A stretch of DNA of 64,000 bases from Deuterostichococcus epilithicus. Lineage: Eukaryota; Chlorophyta; Trebouxiophyceae; Prasiolales; Stichococcaceae. Position numbers and translations under genes: made by a program. The stretch covers positions 558,001-622,000 of the forward strand of contig JAVTLE010000023.1 of the NCBI GenBank assembly GCA_033439295.1. The letters are read 5' to 3'. How positions within the stretch are numbered: the first letter of the stretch is position 1; the number at the start of each line of letters is the position of its first letter. Below, piece after piece: positions 30,153 through 42,415 of this stretch. Below the pieces are notes generated by a model. The model saw nothing but the letters and a program-made list of their open reading frames with translations, searched no databases and had not been told where the DNA came from.

Positions 30153-33100
30153 ATGGCAATCGGGACGGGCACTACCGCTCTCATCGTTGCCTTTGCTGTG
30201 ATCCTGGTGGTGCCTGCGGCCGAGTCCCGGTGGGTGTCCAGTCATATCGTGTCCGATGGACCTGAGCCTTCGGGCGCAGCACCGTGCATCGCCATCGATA
30301 TATTCATCTGACCAGCAAGCCAGTGTCGTGCTGCAAGCGGGCCAATTTGGAGCACCGAGTGTTGCGCCCGCGTTGATCCGCAGGTTGGGTGCACGGAGGC
30401 TTCACTACGATGAGTTTGAGGTTTGCTGGATCCGTGTCGACCATTCAGGACGGCTGTGGACACCACGGCAGCGACACAGCTGCTGCGCTGCAGGAATGAT
30501 GATCTCACTGTCCCAGTCGCTGTCTGCAGGACAGCGCCTGGCCCAACAGGCACGACTCGCAGTTCACGGCCCAGGACAGCACGCCGGTGAAAGAGTGGAA
30601 GGTCTGCGATCTAACCACTGCTGGCGGCAGAACTTGCACTCGTTGTTGACGGCTTTCCGTCAGCAGGCAAGCAGTAGCACAGCGTGTTGCAGCCTGCTGG
30701 ACAAAGCACCTTCGCACTGCTTATTACACGCTGCCCAGTATCACCGAATGCTGCTTCACACTTCCTTCGCAGGTCGGCCGTGCCACATTTGCATACAATC
30801 ACGACAACATGAACGTCAACCAAGCAGGCATGCTGGTGCATGCTTTTTGAAATGATGCTGCTTGCCGTCGTTGCTGTGTGTTGTCTGCTGCCGGCTGCTG
30901 AATTTCTGTTGGCGCGCAGCCTGTCACTTTGGGTGCGGTTTTTCTCGCCAAGCAACTGGCCTGAGCGGCAATGCATCATCAAAGCCGTTCCTCTGATGGA
31001 GTTATCTGCCAGACACCTGCATGGCCGTCCTACCGCTGTCCATCGGGCTGATGAGGACTCCTCAAAAACTCGTTGTACATGCTGCATGCACAGGAACATC
31101 GACCCGGCTGCTGACGGCGGCCGCGGGCTCCAGGTGAGCCTGCATGTGGCGGCGATGCCGCATACGAGACCGGGAGATCATGTGTATCTGCAGGTCTGCC
31201 GAGTGTGCGGATTGCCACATGGCTGATCAACAGTGGCTTCTATGCAGGTTGCAGCCATCAGCGACACCAATCCGGCAAGGCCGCTTCATCGCACAAATCT
31301 GGACAAATTGGATCAGTTCACTTGGCAGCCGAGGACCAGTCAGTCCCACAAGCAAACCTCGTGTATTGCCTGCTCGAGGAAGGCAGTCCCTAACTTTCAG
31401 CCCCCAGACTGACGCATGACCCTGCTGGCCTCCAGGACTACTCGGGCAGCTGCGGGTGCGTCGTCCATGGTGGTGCCTCCTGTGTCGGCAGCAAGCAGCG
31501 CTCATTGAGCCTGCTGTAGGTTCTGCCCTGGTGCAATAGCTACCACTGGGTGCATAGCTGCTCCAGGCTTCATCGAGAACCGTGCCTAGTAGGCTGAAGC
31601 GGCTCTACCGCCTTGCTGCCCGTGCACTTACAAGATGTCGATCGGCCGCACAGGCGCTGCTACGAGTTCCGCTGCGCAAACATGGTCTTCACCGACAACT
31701 TCAACGCAACCATCGATCGCAGCAACTCTTGTTACGACACGACCGGGTCCCTCGTCATCAAGATCATCGACACGTGCGCCATTCGCTGCCGCTCAAAAAC
31801 ATTGCATGCATCGTTGAACAGCGTCCCCGTGAAGGTCGCAGATCAGGAGCACAATGCTGGGTTGCTGGCCTCTCAAGCGAGACGGCGGCTTTCTGTGCAC
31901 ACAGGTGCCCCTGCAACTACCCTGGTAATGCCCACTCCAACAGGCGGTGAGGGACGCTGCAGACAGTCGGCTTTCTGAGACGGTTCTTACAGCTTCCTTA
32001 GTCAGCCCGAATGATGACATCATAGGTTCACAGCTGTGCAGTCTGACGTCGAGTCTTGCCCAACTTATGAACGAGGCATCGGCCCTTCATGCCCTGTATA
32101 TTCCGCATCACAGGTGGTGCTGCGGCGACATGACGCATTTTGACACGTCCTACTGGGCCATGCTGAGGGCGCGCACTCAACCTATCAGCTGCACACCCAT
32201 CTGTCGTAATCTCAATCCGCCAGTCTGGCCACGCCGGTGCTGATGACTTACTAGCACAGTTTCCTTTGCAAGTTGCCATTCCTAATTGCGCCTTGCATCT
32301 TCGCGTCAGGCACTGACCTTGTCGTTCGCAACATGCAGCTTGCCAACCCGGCCTTGGGCGTCATAGGATTGAACTACCGCGAGGTGAGGCGGTGTTGAGG
32401 AAGGAAATCACCTTGTCAGACTGGTTTGTGCACCATATAGCACCTGGCACTATACTACATGCAGCCCGCTCGACGGCGCAGAACGATTCAGCTGACATAG
32501 TCACCCCAGGTCCAGCTTGCACGTCCAGTGTCAGCTCAGCCATTACAATTCCGAAACTGCGCTGCCCCTAACGAGCAGGTGCCCTGCAACTTCGTGCCCG
32601 CAAACGATCTGGGCCCGGTCGGCGTTCCCCCAGGTGGGGTCTTGTGTCACTGCTCCTCTCATGCTGATGGCGTGGCCGTCGCTCAAGATGTGCGTGGTCT
32701 TCTCTCACTGAACCCTTCCTTGAAGCAGTGTTTCGACGACTGTCTTTGTGCTAGCCGCTGATCATCATACAAAGCATCTTTTGTCGTGCAGGATACCCAA
32801 ACGTGAGCCTTCCTCCGCACCTCGCTTAGGGCATGTTGTGCCGCCCATTATTGCTGCTCTAACTTTGTCTGAGGCAACCGCTAAAACATCCGGTATGATG
32901 ATTGCATCGGATCCTACAGCCATTTGCATGTTTTTCCTTTATCCTGATAGTCGTAGAATTTGCACCCCTGTCCAGCTCCAATCATGCATCTCCTCAAAGC
33001 GCAGGCCACAGTCTACCCCATTCAGTACGACAACGAGACCATGTTCCCGGCGCCGCCCGAGTCTGTCACCGCGCCCTTCAATATGTCCACCTCTGGTGGG

Positions 33101-35051
33101 GGCAGGGCACCGGGCAAGAGCGGCGTGAGCGTGGCAACCGCCGCCAACGCCACGGCTCCCGCTGGCGAGGCCGCGAGGTCTCCGCCTTTTAATGCGGCCA
33201 CCAGCGAGTCTGCTCCAATGGGTGCGGCGCACCCTGTATGCCTTGCAGGTGGATTGACTTGGAGTATGCCATCTTCAAATGAGGATCATTCGAGACGTTA
33301 TCGTTTGTCAGCATGGTCAGCTGCCTGGAACGCCTTGAATATGAAATGTGCGAACTGCAGCAAAGTCAGCCAGCGTCTGTGCACCCTGCAAGACGCACAC
33401 GAGCAAGCAGCACATCGTGTGTCATCCTGCGTCCACTGTACTACATCGAGGGACGTGATCCTGATCTCACACACAGCGATGCTAGTGCCGATGCGTGCAA
33501 TCATACAGGAGAATTCGTTATGACGGGGGGCGACGGCGGCGCCGGCAGCGCGTCGCAGGGCGGCACGCAACCCATCTACCAGAGCGGCACCACACAGGCC
33601 GGCTGGCAGGACGTGTCCTACAACGTTGGCGGATCGTCATCAACTAGTGAGCTCTTTGTGTGCTGTTCACGATCTACAAGTGAAGTTGAGGGCACCCAGT
33701 TGATGGTTTCCAGCGGCAGGACACTCGTCGTCCTGGCCATGTAGTGGGCTGATGTGTTAAATTGCTGAGCTACGATGCCTGCTCGCATCTGCTAGAGCAT
33801 TCTGTGCGCACCAACCGCCAGGCTGTGGCCTCTGCATCGCACACTGCACAGCTTTACCAAGCGCCAGCCGTGTCCAGCCAAGAGCAGCACACAACCGGTT
33901 CACCAAACCATGGCAAGCTGACCTGTGCTATGCCGATTATGGATTGTTGCAGACGGGCCATCTGGCACAACCGCGCGCTGCGCAGCTGTCAGTCCTGGGG
34001 GCGCAATCTCCTTCCAGGGCAGCCCTGGCGACTTCACCGACATGCTTTCCCTGGCCTTCAACATCCGCAACCTTGCCGGCGGCAACCCCAACGTCAATGT
34101 CAGCATCGGCAGTGCGTCGGTGCGGGGCTTTGTTACTGTTGGCCTGACAAGTCCTCTGCTTGATGCACCAGGCGGCTGTGTGTCAGCAATGGTAATCATT
34201 GGGTGTCAATGTAGGTTTGATTGCGTCACGGTCAAGAGGGTTCTTGATCTTGATGAGAGATTGAGAGCGGCTGCTGTGCATGCAGTGCATTCTGCTCTCA
34301 GCCTACTCTTGATCTGCCGGGAGCTGACTTCGATTCAACGATGTCCGTTTCCGTCGGAAAAAGATATCCGTCCTGATCTTGATGCCAAACTCCTCTCAGG
34401 GCACCGACTGTGACGCCGTTGGACTGGGAACCTTGGAGGCCGCTGCCGGCGGCGACGGGTCTGACGGCCGCCCCTGGCGCAAGTACGATGTGTACCTGGG
34501 GAACTTCGGATCAGCCACTGACGCCAGCAGCGGCATGGTGGGATCAGAGGCCGACAGCAGCGAGAGCTGCACCCACTCCTTGTCTTTCAACTACGGCTAC
34601 CGATCCATCATCCTGTGGGGCTTGTCTGGATCTGGATGACGATGATCGGATGTCGTCACAACAATGGGATACTCAAGGTACTAGCACCGAGGACAGTGGC
34701 GATTGGAGTCATTATTGGGATGGCCTTGCCGCACAGGTGCAAGCCTTTGCCGCGGCTTTCGACGGCTGCGGCGGTCTCAGCGCCGAAAACATCAACAAGG
34801 TGCGCACCACGCCACCTTCTTACCAGCCGCTTCGACATGAGTGCGATGTGGCCGTTGCCTGCACACACACACTTAATTTGCTGCCGCATTCCATTCGCAT
34901 GCACTGCCGGGTCCATGCCCTTCGCTGCACTCGTGGTTTGCTGGCAACAAATGACGACTATAGTATTGTGTGTCATCTTCAGGTGGAGTTCATCAACGCC
35001 GCCACCAGCAGTCAGACCTACTGCCTTGACCAGGTCCAGCTGCTCGGCTGA
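30153..35051 (+). CDS. Secreted expansin-like protein with C-terminal unassigned module (paralog A)
   Basis: ATG at 30153 opens a signal peptide (MAIGTGTTALIVAFAVILVV). Later exons give a double-psi beta-barrel: RATFAYNHDNMNVNQA near 30780, VAAISDTNP near 31248, DYSGSCG near 31435, CYEFRCANMVFTDNF to KIIDT (about 31650-31775), CPCNYPGNAHSNR near 31905, WCCGDMTHFDTSYW near 32115, LANPALGVIGLNYRE (about 32340-32382) and VPCNFVPANDLGPVG near 32579. HFD in the sixth block is the conserved expansin motif. A Pro/Thr/Ser-rich linker (about 33008-33221) leads to a C-terminal module in exons near 33510-33646, 33955-34110, 34400-34510 and 34740-35051 (GWQDVSYNVGGS, GGAISFQGSPGDF, FDGCGGLSAENINKVEFINA, YCLDQVQLLG then TGA). 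Expansins act on wall polysaccharide; the algal substrate is unknown. Exon edges between 32150 and 32340 are not certain. Confidence 0.7.
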
Positions 35052-36276
35052 TCTGCAGCACAGGACGCTGGCATGGGACTGGGAATCAGGTGAGCCACAT
35101 TCAAAAACGAGCCATACGCTGCAGCTGAGAGCAAGGCTCTCAAGCTGCAGGCAGACACTGGCCTATCAGTGTAGTGCAGCTGAGCGAATGCAGTTTCCTG
35201 CTGCGGGGTGTGCAAGAAAGCGCCGTCGCAACCCGCCTACGACGCAGCAATTGCCAGCTGCCAACTGAACGAAACAGTGTTTGATAAATTTTCGAGGTCG
35301 GATCTCACCCTATCTTCCTGATACTGACGCAGACTTATTGGGGCGCTTCAAGTCTGGCGCCATTTGGAGGCATTACCGCGCACTGTCTATATACATTGAT
35401 GATTGGTGGGGAAGGATCGCTTGGGATGCATTGGGCGGAACTCAGCTATCAGATTTGCAACATTGCGAAGCTGCAGCTGGAAGTGGCGTCGCTGCCGCCG
35501 CTGTTGGTGCATGCCGCGCGTGCATGACAGTTGAAGGATGGTGCTGGCACACCTAGCCAGGAACCTGCCAGTGGCTTGCACACGGTCAGGCTTACGAGCG
35601 AATTGAACTTCAGGGCTTGTCTCAACATTTACTCTGCATCCCGCATCCCAACTTATGTGGTTTAAAATCTTTCAAATCCCAGATTCTGTTTCGAGAGTCT
35701 GAGATGTAAGTTCCAGTCTGACCAGCTCACGCGTTTGCGCAACTGGCGGCGCAGACAGATCGCAGCAGGTTCCAACTTTCAGTCGGCATCACATCTCTGC
35801 CCGGCGCCGCTCCCGATCTCACAGCCCCTTCAGCCGTCTCCTGCCGCCGACTCCATACCTGACCCGAGCTGTCCCACACGTTTTCGTACCTCACTCGTGG
35901 GCAGCTCATCAGCGCCCACTTCGTAGGCTCGCGCAACACTCAAAACTTATCAGCTTCTGCCCGTCGTCTGCCACTGCTGCCGCTGCTGTGTGCCGGCCAC
36001 TCCATCCTGCTGGCAGGTGGGGCGACTCCTTTGTCAAACCTTCCGGACTGCCCAGCAGCAGGCTGCATCCAGCCTCCCTCACTCGGCCCCGAACCTCCGC
36101 CTGCTGGTGCTTTCCAGCTCCTCCCCATGATCAGGTCCTGCGTGTGTATGCCGGCATCCGAAGAGCACCAGCAACGTCCTTTAGTGACCCCTCGATCTAG
36201 TCACAGTCTGACCACGCCTCAAAAAACCTCCTTTCATGCCTGCAGGCGCCCTTCGCAGCCTGACAGCTGCTGGAAC
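35052..36276. other. Intergenic between two expansin-like paralogs
   Basis: TGTAA at 35706-35710 may end the upstream transcript. From about 35750 to 36250 the plus strand is C/T-rich, as expected of a promoter and 5' leader for the gene starting at 36277. No coding exon supported. Confidence 0.35.
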
Positions 36277-39200
36277 ATGGCCCTGCCAGCGCTGATCGCC
36301 ATTGCGGCCGTTGTACTGCTGCTCGGTTCGCCAGCTGTGGAGGCTGCTGGTCGTCGGGACCTCAAGCAATGTGTGTTGATTTCGGTTTATTCGCTCAGGA
36401 CATGGCTGCAGCATAATGCCGCCGCTGAATCCTGCGACGCGTTTTCTGATCACCACGACAGCTGCCACCCCTGCCACTTTTGTGGCTCGTATGATATCAA
36501 ACTGGGCGCTCGTATTGCGTCGGCAGCTGCAGCAGTGGCGCAGCCGCACAGGCATGCGGCCAGCACTGCCAGCGCAGAAGCGCCTGCGATGCACCAACAG
36601 GCATTTGTTGCATGCTTTCGGGTTCTCGGCAACATCCAAGTTGCAGGACCCGGGTTCAGACGACGCCGCCAGTCTAAAGCAGCTCCAGTGTTTTAGGCTT
36701 TCCTGTGCTCGTGTGCAGACAATCCGATGACTGATCCCAGCTGGCCGAATCGGCATGCCAACCAGGACCCCAGCAATGCCACCACGTGAGTCGCCGCGAT
36801 AAATTGCTCGACTGCAAGCGCCCAACTTCGGTGAACAACAAGCCCTCTTCACACGAAAGCATCAGCCTTGACCTTTCGCCTGATGTTTTTCTCACATGCA
36901 ATGCACTGAGGCTCTCGCATGGCTGATGCGCAGGATGGGCGCATGGCATCAAGGGCGCATCACTGCGGCATACAACCACGACGGTGCGACTCGGCAGCTG
37001 CATGACATGCCCCTGCATGGCGCTGGCAGATTAGGCATCAATGAGATAACAAGTCCTTGGCGAGCACCCAGCAATGCGAACGGCTCTCTCCATCTGTCTA
37101 GCTGCATGCCGTGTATGCCATGTTTGCCTCACTATTGATGAGCAACTGCAATGTGCGCCTGGCTCACGAGCAAGTGCAATCGTCTGCAGGTATGGACATC
37201 AACCAGGCAGCATGCGCCTTTGGCACCGTCGACCCCAACGCGTGGGGCGGCCAAGGGCTGCAGGTATGGTCCTGTGCTGTTAACCTATGTCCAACAGTGT
37301 TGCAAACGTCATGTGAAGCACTCCAACTTTGTGCAGCTGATGTGCAACTTGCTCCGATCGCGGTGCCAGTTTCGGAGCAGGGCGTTGCATCTTTTATACG
37401 CATAATTCTAAGCTTTCAACACCCCAGATTGCAGCGATGTCAGATGTCAATCCATCGTATACCAGCAGCTGCGGGTGCGTTCCCTGAACACAAAACCTTT
37501 GGCAGAAGTCCAAAATGCGTCGTTTGCTGCTTCGCGGTCACGGCCTTGTTCTGCTACCAAAGTTTGTCACCAAAAGGGTGCTCAATGCCCAGTTGCCCTT
37601 ATCGGCTGTAGCCTCTCTGCATAAATGAGAACCCGAGCTCTGCATGCTTCCGTGCAGGCGCTGCTACGAGCTGCAGTGCAGACCTGCGGACTTTTCGGTG
37701 CGCACAGGCACATTCTGCTCTCTCTAACGGCGGCAGCTTGCATTGTGCTTGTGTTGAGTAGCGAAAAGGCTTATGGGGTTTTCTGCTCACTCGTCTTCTT
37801 AGTGTCTTGCGACTCCACGAGTGCAGGATGCTTATGGCCAGACGCTGCAGCGCCAGAGCGCTTGTGCGTCACTTGCCGGCAGCATCGTCGTCAAGATCAT
37901 TGACACGTGAGTTCAGCTGTGAGTTTGCATGGCAGCCAGACGTCCCTGCTGTGCATGCATGTGCCCCGAGAGGGAGGTGACATCCAAAGTGGTTTCGCTG
38001 CATGATGAGCTCGAGCTGTCGGGGTGGGATGCATGGCACCACATGGTTGACTTCCGAGTGCTGCAGGTGCCCCTGCAACTACCCAGCAAACCAGTATTCC
38101 AACGGCCGGTAAGGCGCCTGTGAATATGTGTGTGCTCATCCATCATTGTAGATGCATGACCGCTGCATGTCGTTCTGCAGTATGCATCCTCAGTGCGGCA
38201 GATAGATGAGCCCAGCCCCGGCTGCAAGTGGCTCGTGTGTTTGACACAGATGGTGCTGCGGCGACATGACGCACTTTGACGTCTCTTACTGGTGTGGAAA
38301 TAAAAAAATCCCTCAACAACAAACAACTAACAACTAATGCCACGACTCTATCTCACTGCGGCTCATCCACTGCTGTATGAGGAGACACTCATCAGCATGC
38401 AAATGGTGCTTCCGCGCGGCAACATTCACTTGTTCCAGCAGCCTGTCAGCCGCTGCCCCCTTTCCGAGCTTTCCCTGATCTCTTGTCAGGTGATGTGCTG
38501 ATGTTTGCAGGGCGTTTCAGAAGATGGCCAACCCCTCTGTCGGCGTGATTGCCGTAAACTACAGGTGCGAAGTTTGGCATCAGTACTGATCAGTTCGTCG
38601 GAAAATTCTCAAGTATGACTCACCAATCATCAGCGCCGTCCGCAAAGTGCTTTGCATTGATGCTGGAGGATTTGCTTCCACTTATTGGCCCAACCAAAAA
38701 CTTCGTGATGCTCCTACAGGCACACTAGCTGATGCCGCAGGCTGACACTCAGGTTCGCTGCATTGATGCATGCAGGCAGGTGCCATGCACATACTCCGGC
38801 AGACAACCTAGGGCCGGTCGGGTACCCTCCAGGGTGGCCATCCAGCTCCTGGTGCGCTGGTTCATCATCCTGCTGTCCATATCTGAGCCGCCGCAGCATT
38901 ATGCTTGCATGTGTGACGGGGGCATTGTGTAAACGAATAAGGGCCAAATCATGAAGGGCGCTGCGTACACCGGCTCTCTGTTGCAGTTGATGATCTGAAG
39001 ACAGCTATTGACATGCCAAGCTGCATGTACCGATGTCTACACTGCTCACAATACTGCATGACGCAACATGCGCCATCCCCTTTTGCCTCTGCGGCTGCGA
39101 GCCAGCGACCCCGTAGCAAACGAAGGCAGTTACTGATCCTGTGCTGTTCGCTCGAAACAGGTACCCTGAATCCTACGGCGATCAGGCGGAGTTCCCAGTT

Positions 39201-41444
39201 TCCAGCATCCAGCAGCAGAGCCCCGCGCCGACGCCCGCCCCGTCGGACGCATCCAGCAGCGCCTCCGCCTCAGCGACTTCCTCTTCGTCCGGCGCTTCCG
39301 CCGCCGCAGCTGCCTCCGGCGACTCCTCGGCTTCGAACACCGGCGGCTCGTCTCCATCCTGGTCTTCGGCTTCCGACTCCTTTTCAGCATCTTCCGGGGA
39401 CATGAGCGGCGCTTCAGCATCAGCTTCCTCCTCTGGTGGGTCGGCGTCGGCTTCCACCTCCGGTGGAGGGGCGTCCCCATCCTCGTCCGACGGCTCGTCA
39501 TCTTCTGCCGGGGCTGTGGCCACACCGTACAGCGGCGAGCGGACGGCATTGCCACGCCGACCCCCTCCGAACGCCCCCGTCCCCGCCCCCGCCCGCAACA
39601 TCTCAGCTCCCGCGTCGCCAGCAGGTGCGACATATAGCATATATCATATGTGCATCATATGCCTCCTGAGTGAAAGGCGGCATGCACCACCCCATGCACG
39701 TAGTTCGTGTGCACTGCAATTGGCATGCTGCTCACCCCACCGCTCCGGCACCACCCCTCTGTCTGTTCACTTCTTTGAAGCCAAAATGTAAATCCACCTG
39801 CCTGTTCTGCTGCGAGTCCACATTCTCCCAGCCTGCAGAAATCGGGCTTTTCTGTGTGGCAAATGCCACCTTGACGGGCGCAACACGCTCCTGCCAGCGC
39901 CGCCATGCTGTCGTCCTGCCTTGTCAGGTTCTACCACACATGGTGTGCACGAAGGCTCCGTCTCAGCGATGAACGTTCGAGCGTTGTTTATCAGCACTGC
40001 GCCAATGGTGCACTCCCTATGTGTTGACCTGGCACACGCTGCATGGGATCATGGGATCATTGCTGCTGCAGCACTTGAGTTTGATTCTTATATTTCATTT
40101 TGATAAGACAGGTGAAGCACCGGGTGCACCGGCGCCGGTGCTCAACAGCGGCCTCCAATACTGCTGAGCTGGCATATCCAGGTTTTAGCGTCTGATGTGG
40201 GCCGCTGCAGGCGGTGCAATGGCGGCGGTGGGCGCTCCAATGGGCGCCCCAGCGTCAGTAGTGTACAATGGTGGCCTGCAGGGCAGCTGGCAGGACTCCA
40301 GCTGGTGGACAACGACAGACTGGAACGAGGGTGACGCCCGGACCTGTCCTGGCCCCCGCCAGCACCAGACAGTGCCGGTAGTGGAACGGCGGCGCGTCGA
40401 CCCCGTGTCTTGAATTGCAGAAGCATGCCTGCCGAGCAGGTAGCCAGCGCATCTGCCAGAGTGGCGCTGCTGTCGAAGGCGGACGGCACCTGAGTGGGGT
40501 GAAGAGTAGCTGCAGACTTTCATGTTCAGCAGGTTTTCCGCTTGCCGAAATCTGCGCCGAGCAGTCCGGCCAGTCTCTCTCTGACACACTACCACTGAAA
40601 TGCCCCAGTCTGTCCTGCAGGCGGTCCCAGCGGCGGCAGCGTGAGGTGTGCAGCAGTATCTGCCTGCGGCGCGATCGCGTTCCAGGGCCGTGAAGGCGCC
40701 TTCGTAGGAGCCACAGCCCTGCGCTTTGCCGCCAAGCAGGCCGAAGGCACTGCAGTTGCTGCAAACATCTCTGTCAACATCGCAGCCGCCACAAACGACA
40801 TCTGGGTGAGCCGCTCCATGAAAGCTGCTGCCCTGCCCTGGACGCTTTGGCCGTCGGTTTCCCCATGGCGCCGCTGCTGTGGACCCAGACACCACCTTGT
40901 GACTTAAAAACCAACCTGCTGTTGTCCTCAATCAGGTCGCATGTTCCAGCAGCAAGCGGCACAGGGACGGCTGAAGGACGGCTGATGATCGTGAATGGTG
41001 TGAGTTCTCTTGTGGCTTGGTTTATCGCTGCGAAGTCGGCACGAATAGTGACACCCCGCTTGCTTTGCAGGGCGCCTGCACGCCGCTGGTGCTCAGCTCC
41101 CTCCAGGCTGGCAGTGGCGCCGTCGGCCAGGGCTGGACATCCTATTTCATCAGCCTCGACAACTTCTCTGGCGGCGAGGTGGGCGCCGTCTTCCAAGCTG
41201 AGTCCAGGACCTGGTCCTAGCATATCGCAGCCTCTGCGCGCCTGCTCGACCGGCGAACATGTTGGAGGCGCCACTCTGATGCAATATTGGTCGTGCTTGA
41301 GATGGTTTACATGGTGCATCATCGCAGGGCTTTGGCGGCTGCGGCAGCGCCAGCGTGGCACAGCTCAACAGGGTTGAATCCATCAACACCTCCGGCCGGC
41401 AGCAGAGCTTCTGCGTTGACGCGGTGAACCTGGCGTCGAGGTGA
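36277..41444 (+). CDS. Secreted expansin-like protein with Ser-rich linker and C-terminal unassigned module (paralog B)
   Basis: Same plan as the gene at 30153, so a tandem paralog. Signal peptide MALPALIAIAAVVLLLGS at 36277; AAYNHDG near 36970; DINQAACAFGTVDPN from 37197; IAAMSDVNPSYTSSCG near 37430; RCYELQCRPADFS near 37660; QRQSACASLAGSIVVKIIDT to 37905; CPCNYPANQYSNGR near 38068; WCCGDMTHFDVSYW near 38250; FQKMANPSVGVIAVNYR from about 38518. The next exon (near 38776, VPC) is two bases shorter than in the paralog, so its frame shifts. The linker exon (about 39162-39623) is Ser/Ala/Gly-rich. The C-terminal module follows: VVYNGGLQGSWQDSSWW, GAIAFQGREGAF, GWTSYFISLDNFSGGE, GFGGCGSASVAQLNRVESIN, SFCVDAVNLASR then TGA at 41442. 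The shift is either sequence error or the beginning of decay; the rest is intact. Confidence 0.65.
40107..40285 (+). repeat. Exon echo in paralog B
   Basis: Acceptor and exon start near 40207-40283 (GGGCGCCCCAGCGTCAGTAG then GGTGGCCTGCAG) are preceded about 103 bp upstream by a decayed copy (GGGTGCACCGGCGCCGGTGC then AGCGGCCTCCAATAC). The copy reads APVLNSGLQ against ASVVYNGGLQ, then stops. Confidence 0.7.
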
Positions 41445-42415
41445 AGAAGCTCTGGTGGTTGGTGCCTTGTGGCGGCGCTGGACGGCCTCATGCTCCAGGG
41501 TTTTGCCAGCAGCCGGCGCTGCAAGCGCTGCCGACATGGCGCGCCATCATGACTGTTCCAGGAAGGCCGTCGTGATGACACGGAATAAATACAATCACGC
41601 AGGACCAGGTCTAGTCAGAACGAGTTTGCAGTAGGTCAGTCAACTGCCGGTGCGTCTGCTGCGGGCGCCAGGGGCAGCTGAGGCAGTGCTTGCATTCTTC
41701 AGCATTTGTGCGCTCCGCATGCTAACGCTCCATGTTCCCCCTGCTGTATGTGCGGGTCACAGCCCTGGCAGTGGCAGGTGGGTCAGGCATCAGCAGGCGT
41801 AAGTGGTACTGGATGATACGTAAGCGCCAAGCCTGCAGCTGTAGGAGCTGCAGGTTGGGTGTAGAGGCGCGGCCCTGGCGTTCCTGCCAGAGCCTGGTTT
41901 TCCTTCTACCTTACTTTCCTAGCAGCGATTTGAACTTGTCGTTGCAGCCCGTCAGTCGTGGTCGTGAGCATTGCGTAGCCTTTGTCAGTGCAGCTGCCGC
42001 TGGTGTTGACTTGTTCTCAGCTCTAAAGTATTGCAACGCATTTGAGATTCAGCAGGAGCCACAAATCAGACTCTTTCCCTAAGAGGGTGATGTGGTACGG
42101 CATTCTCCTCCCCAGAGCAACCTTTCAATGAGATGGCAAGAGAGCGCAACAATGCAAGCGAACGCGAAATTGTCATGAATCGTCAACAATACCTACATCA
42201 AATCCCATACCATGAACCCAACAGAAAGCAATAAAAATGCGAAACTGAAGAAATAGGTATATGACATCATTTCTCGACCGTATCCAGCCAGCAAGCCGGA
42301 CCGTTTAAATGCCACACCTGGCTGCAAATGATGTGGGATATGTGTTCCAGCAATAGTTCGCTACTGCCACTTCGACACACTTCCTGGGCGGCGCCATGCG
42401 CTGCGCCAGCATGCA
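41445..42415. other. Convergent 3' intergenic region
   Basis: Between stops of the expansin-like gene (+) and the phosphatase gene (-). An A/T-rich stretch runs from about 42110 to 42350. No coding exon, RNA gene or clear TGTAA signal seen. Confidence 0.35.

Noticed and set aside
39130-39640. Acidic (Glu/Asp-rich) and Arg-rich frames on the minus strand
   Set aside because: Both are antisense to the Ser/Ala/Gly-rich linker exon of expansin-like paralog B, which fits the neighbouring exons in phase.
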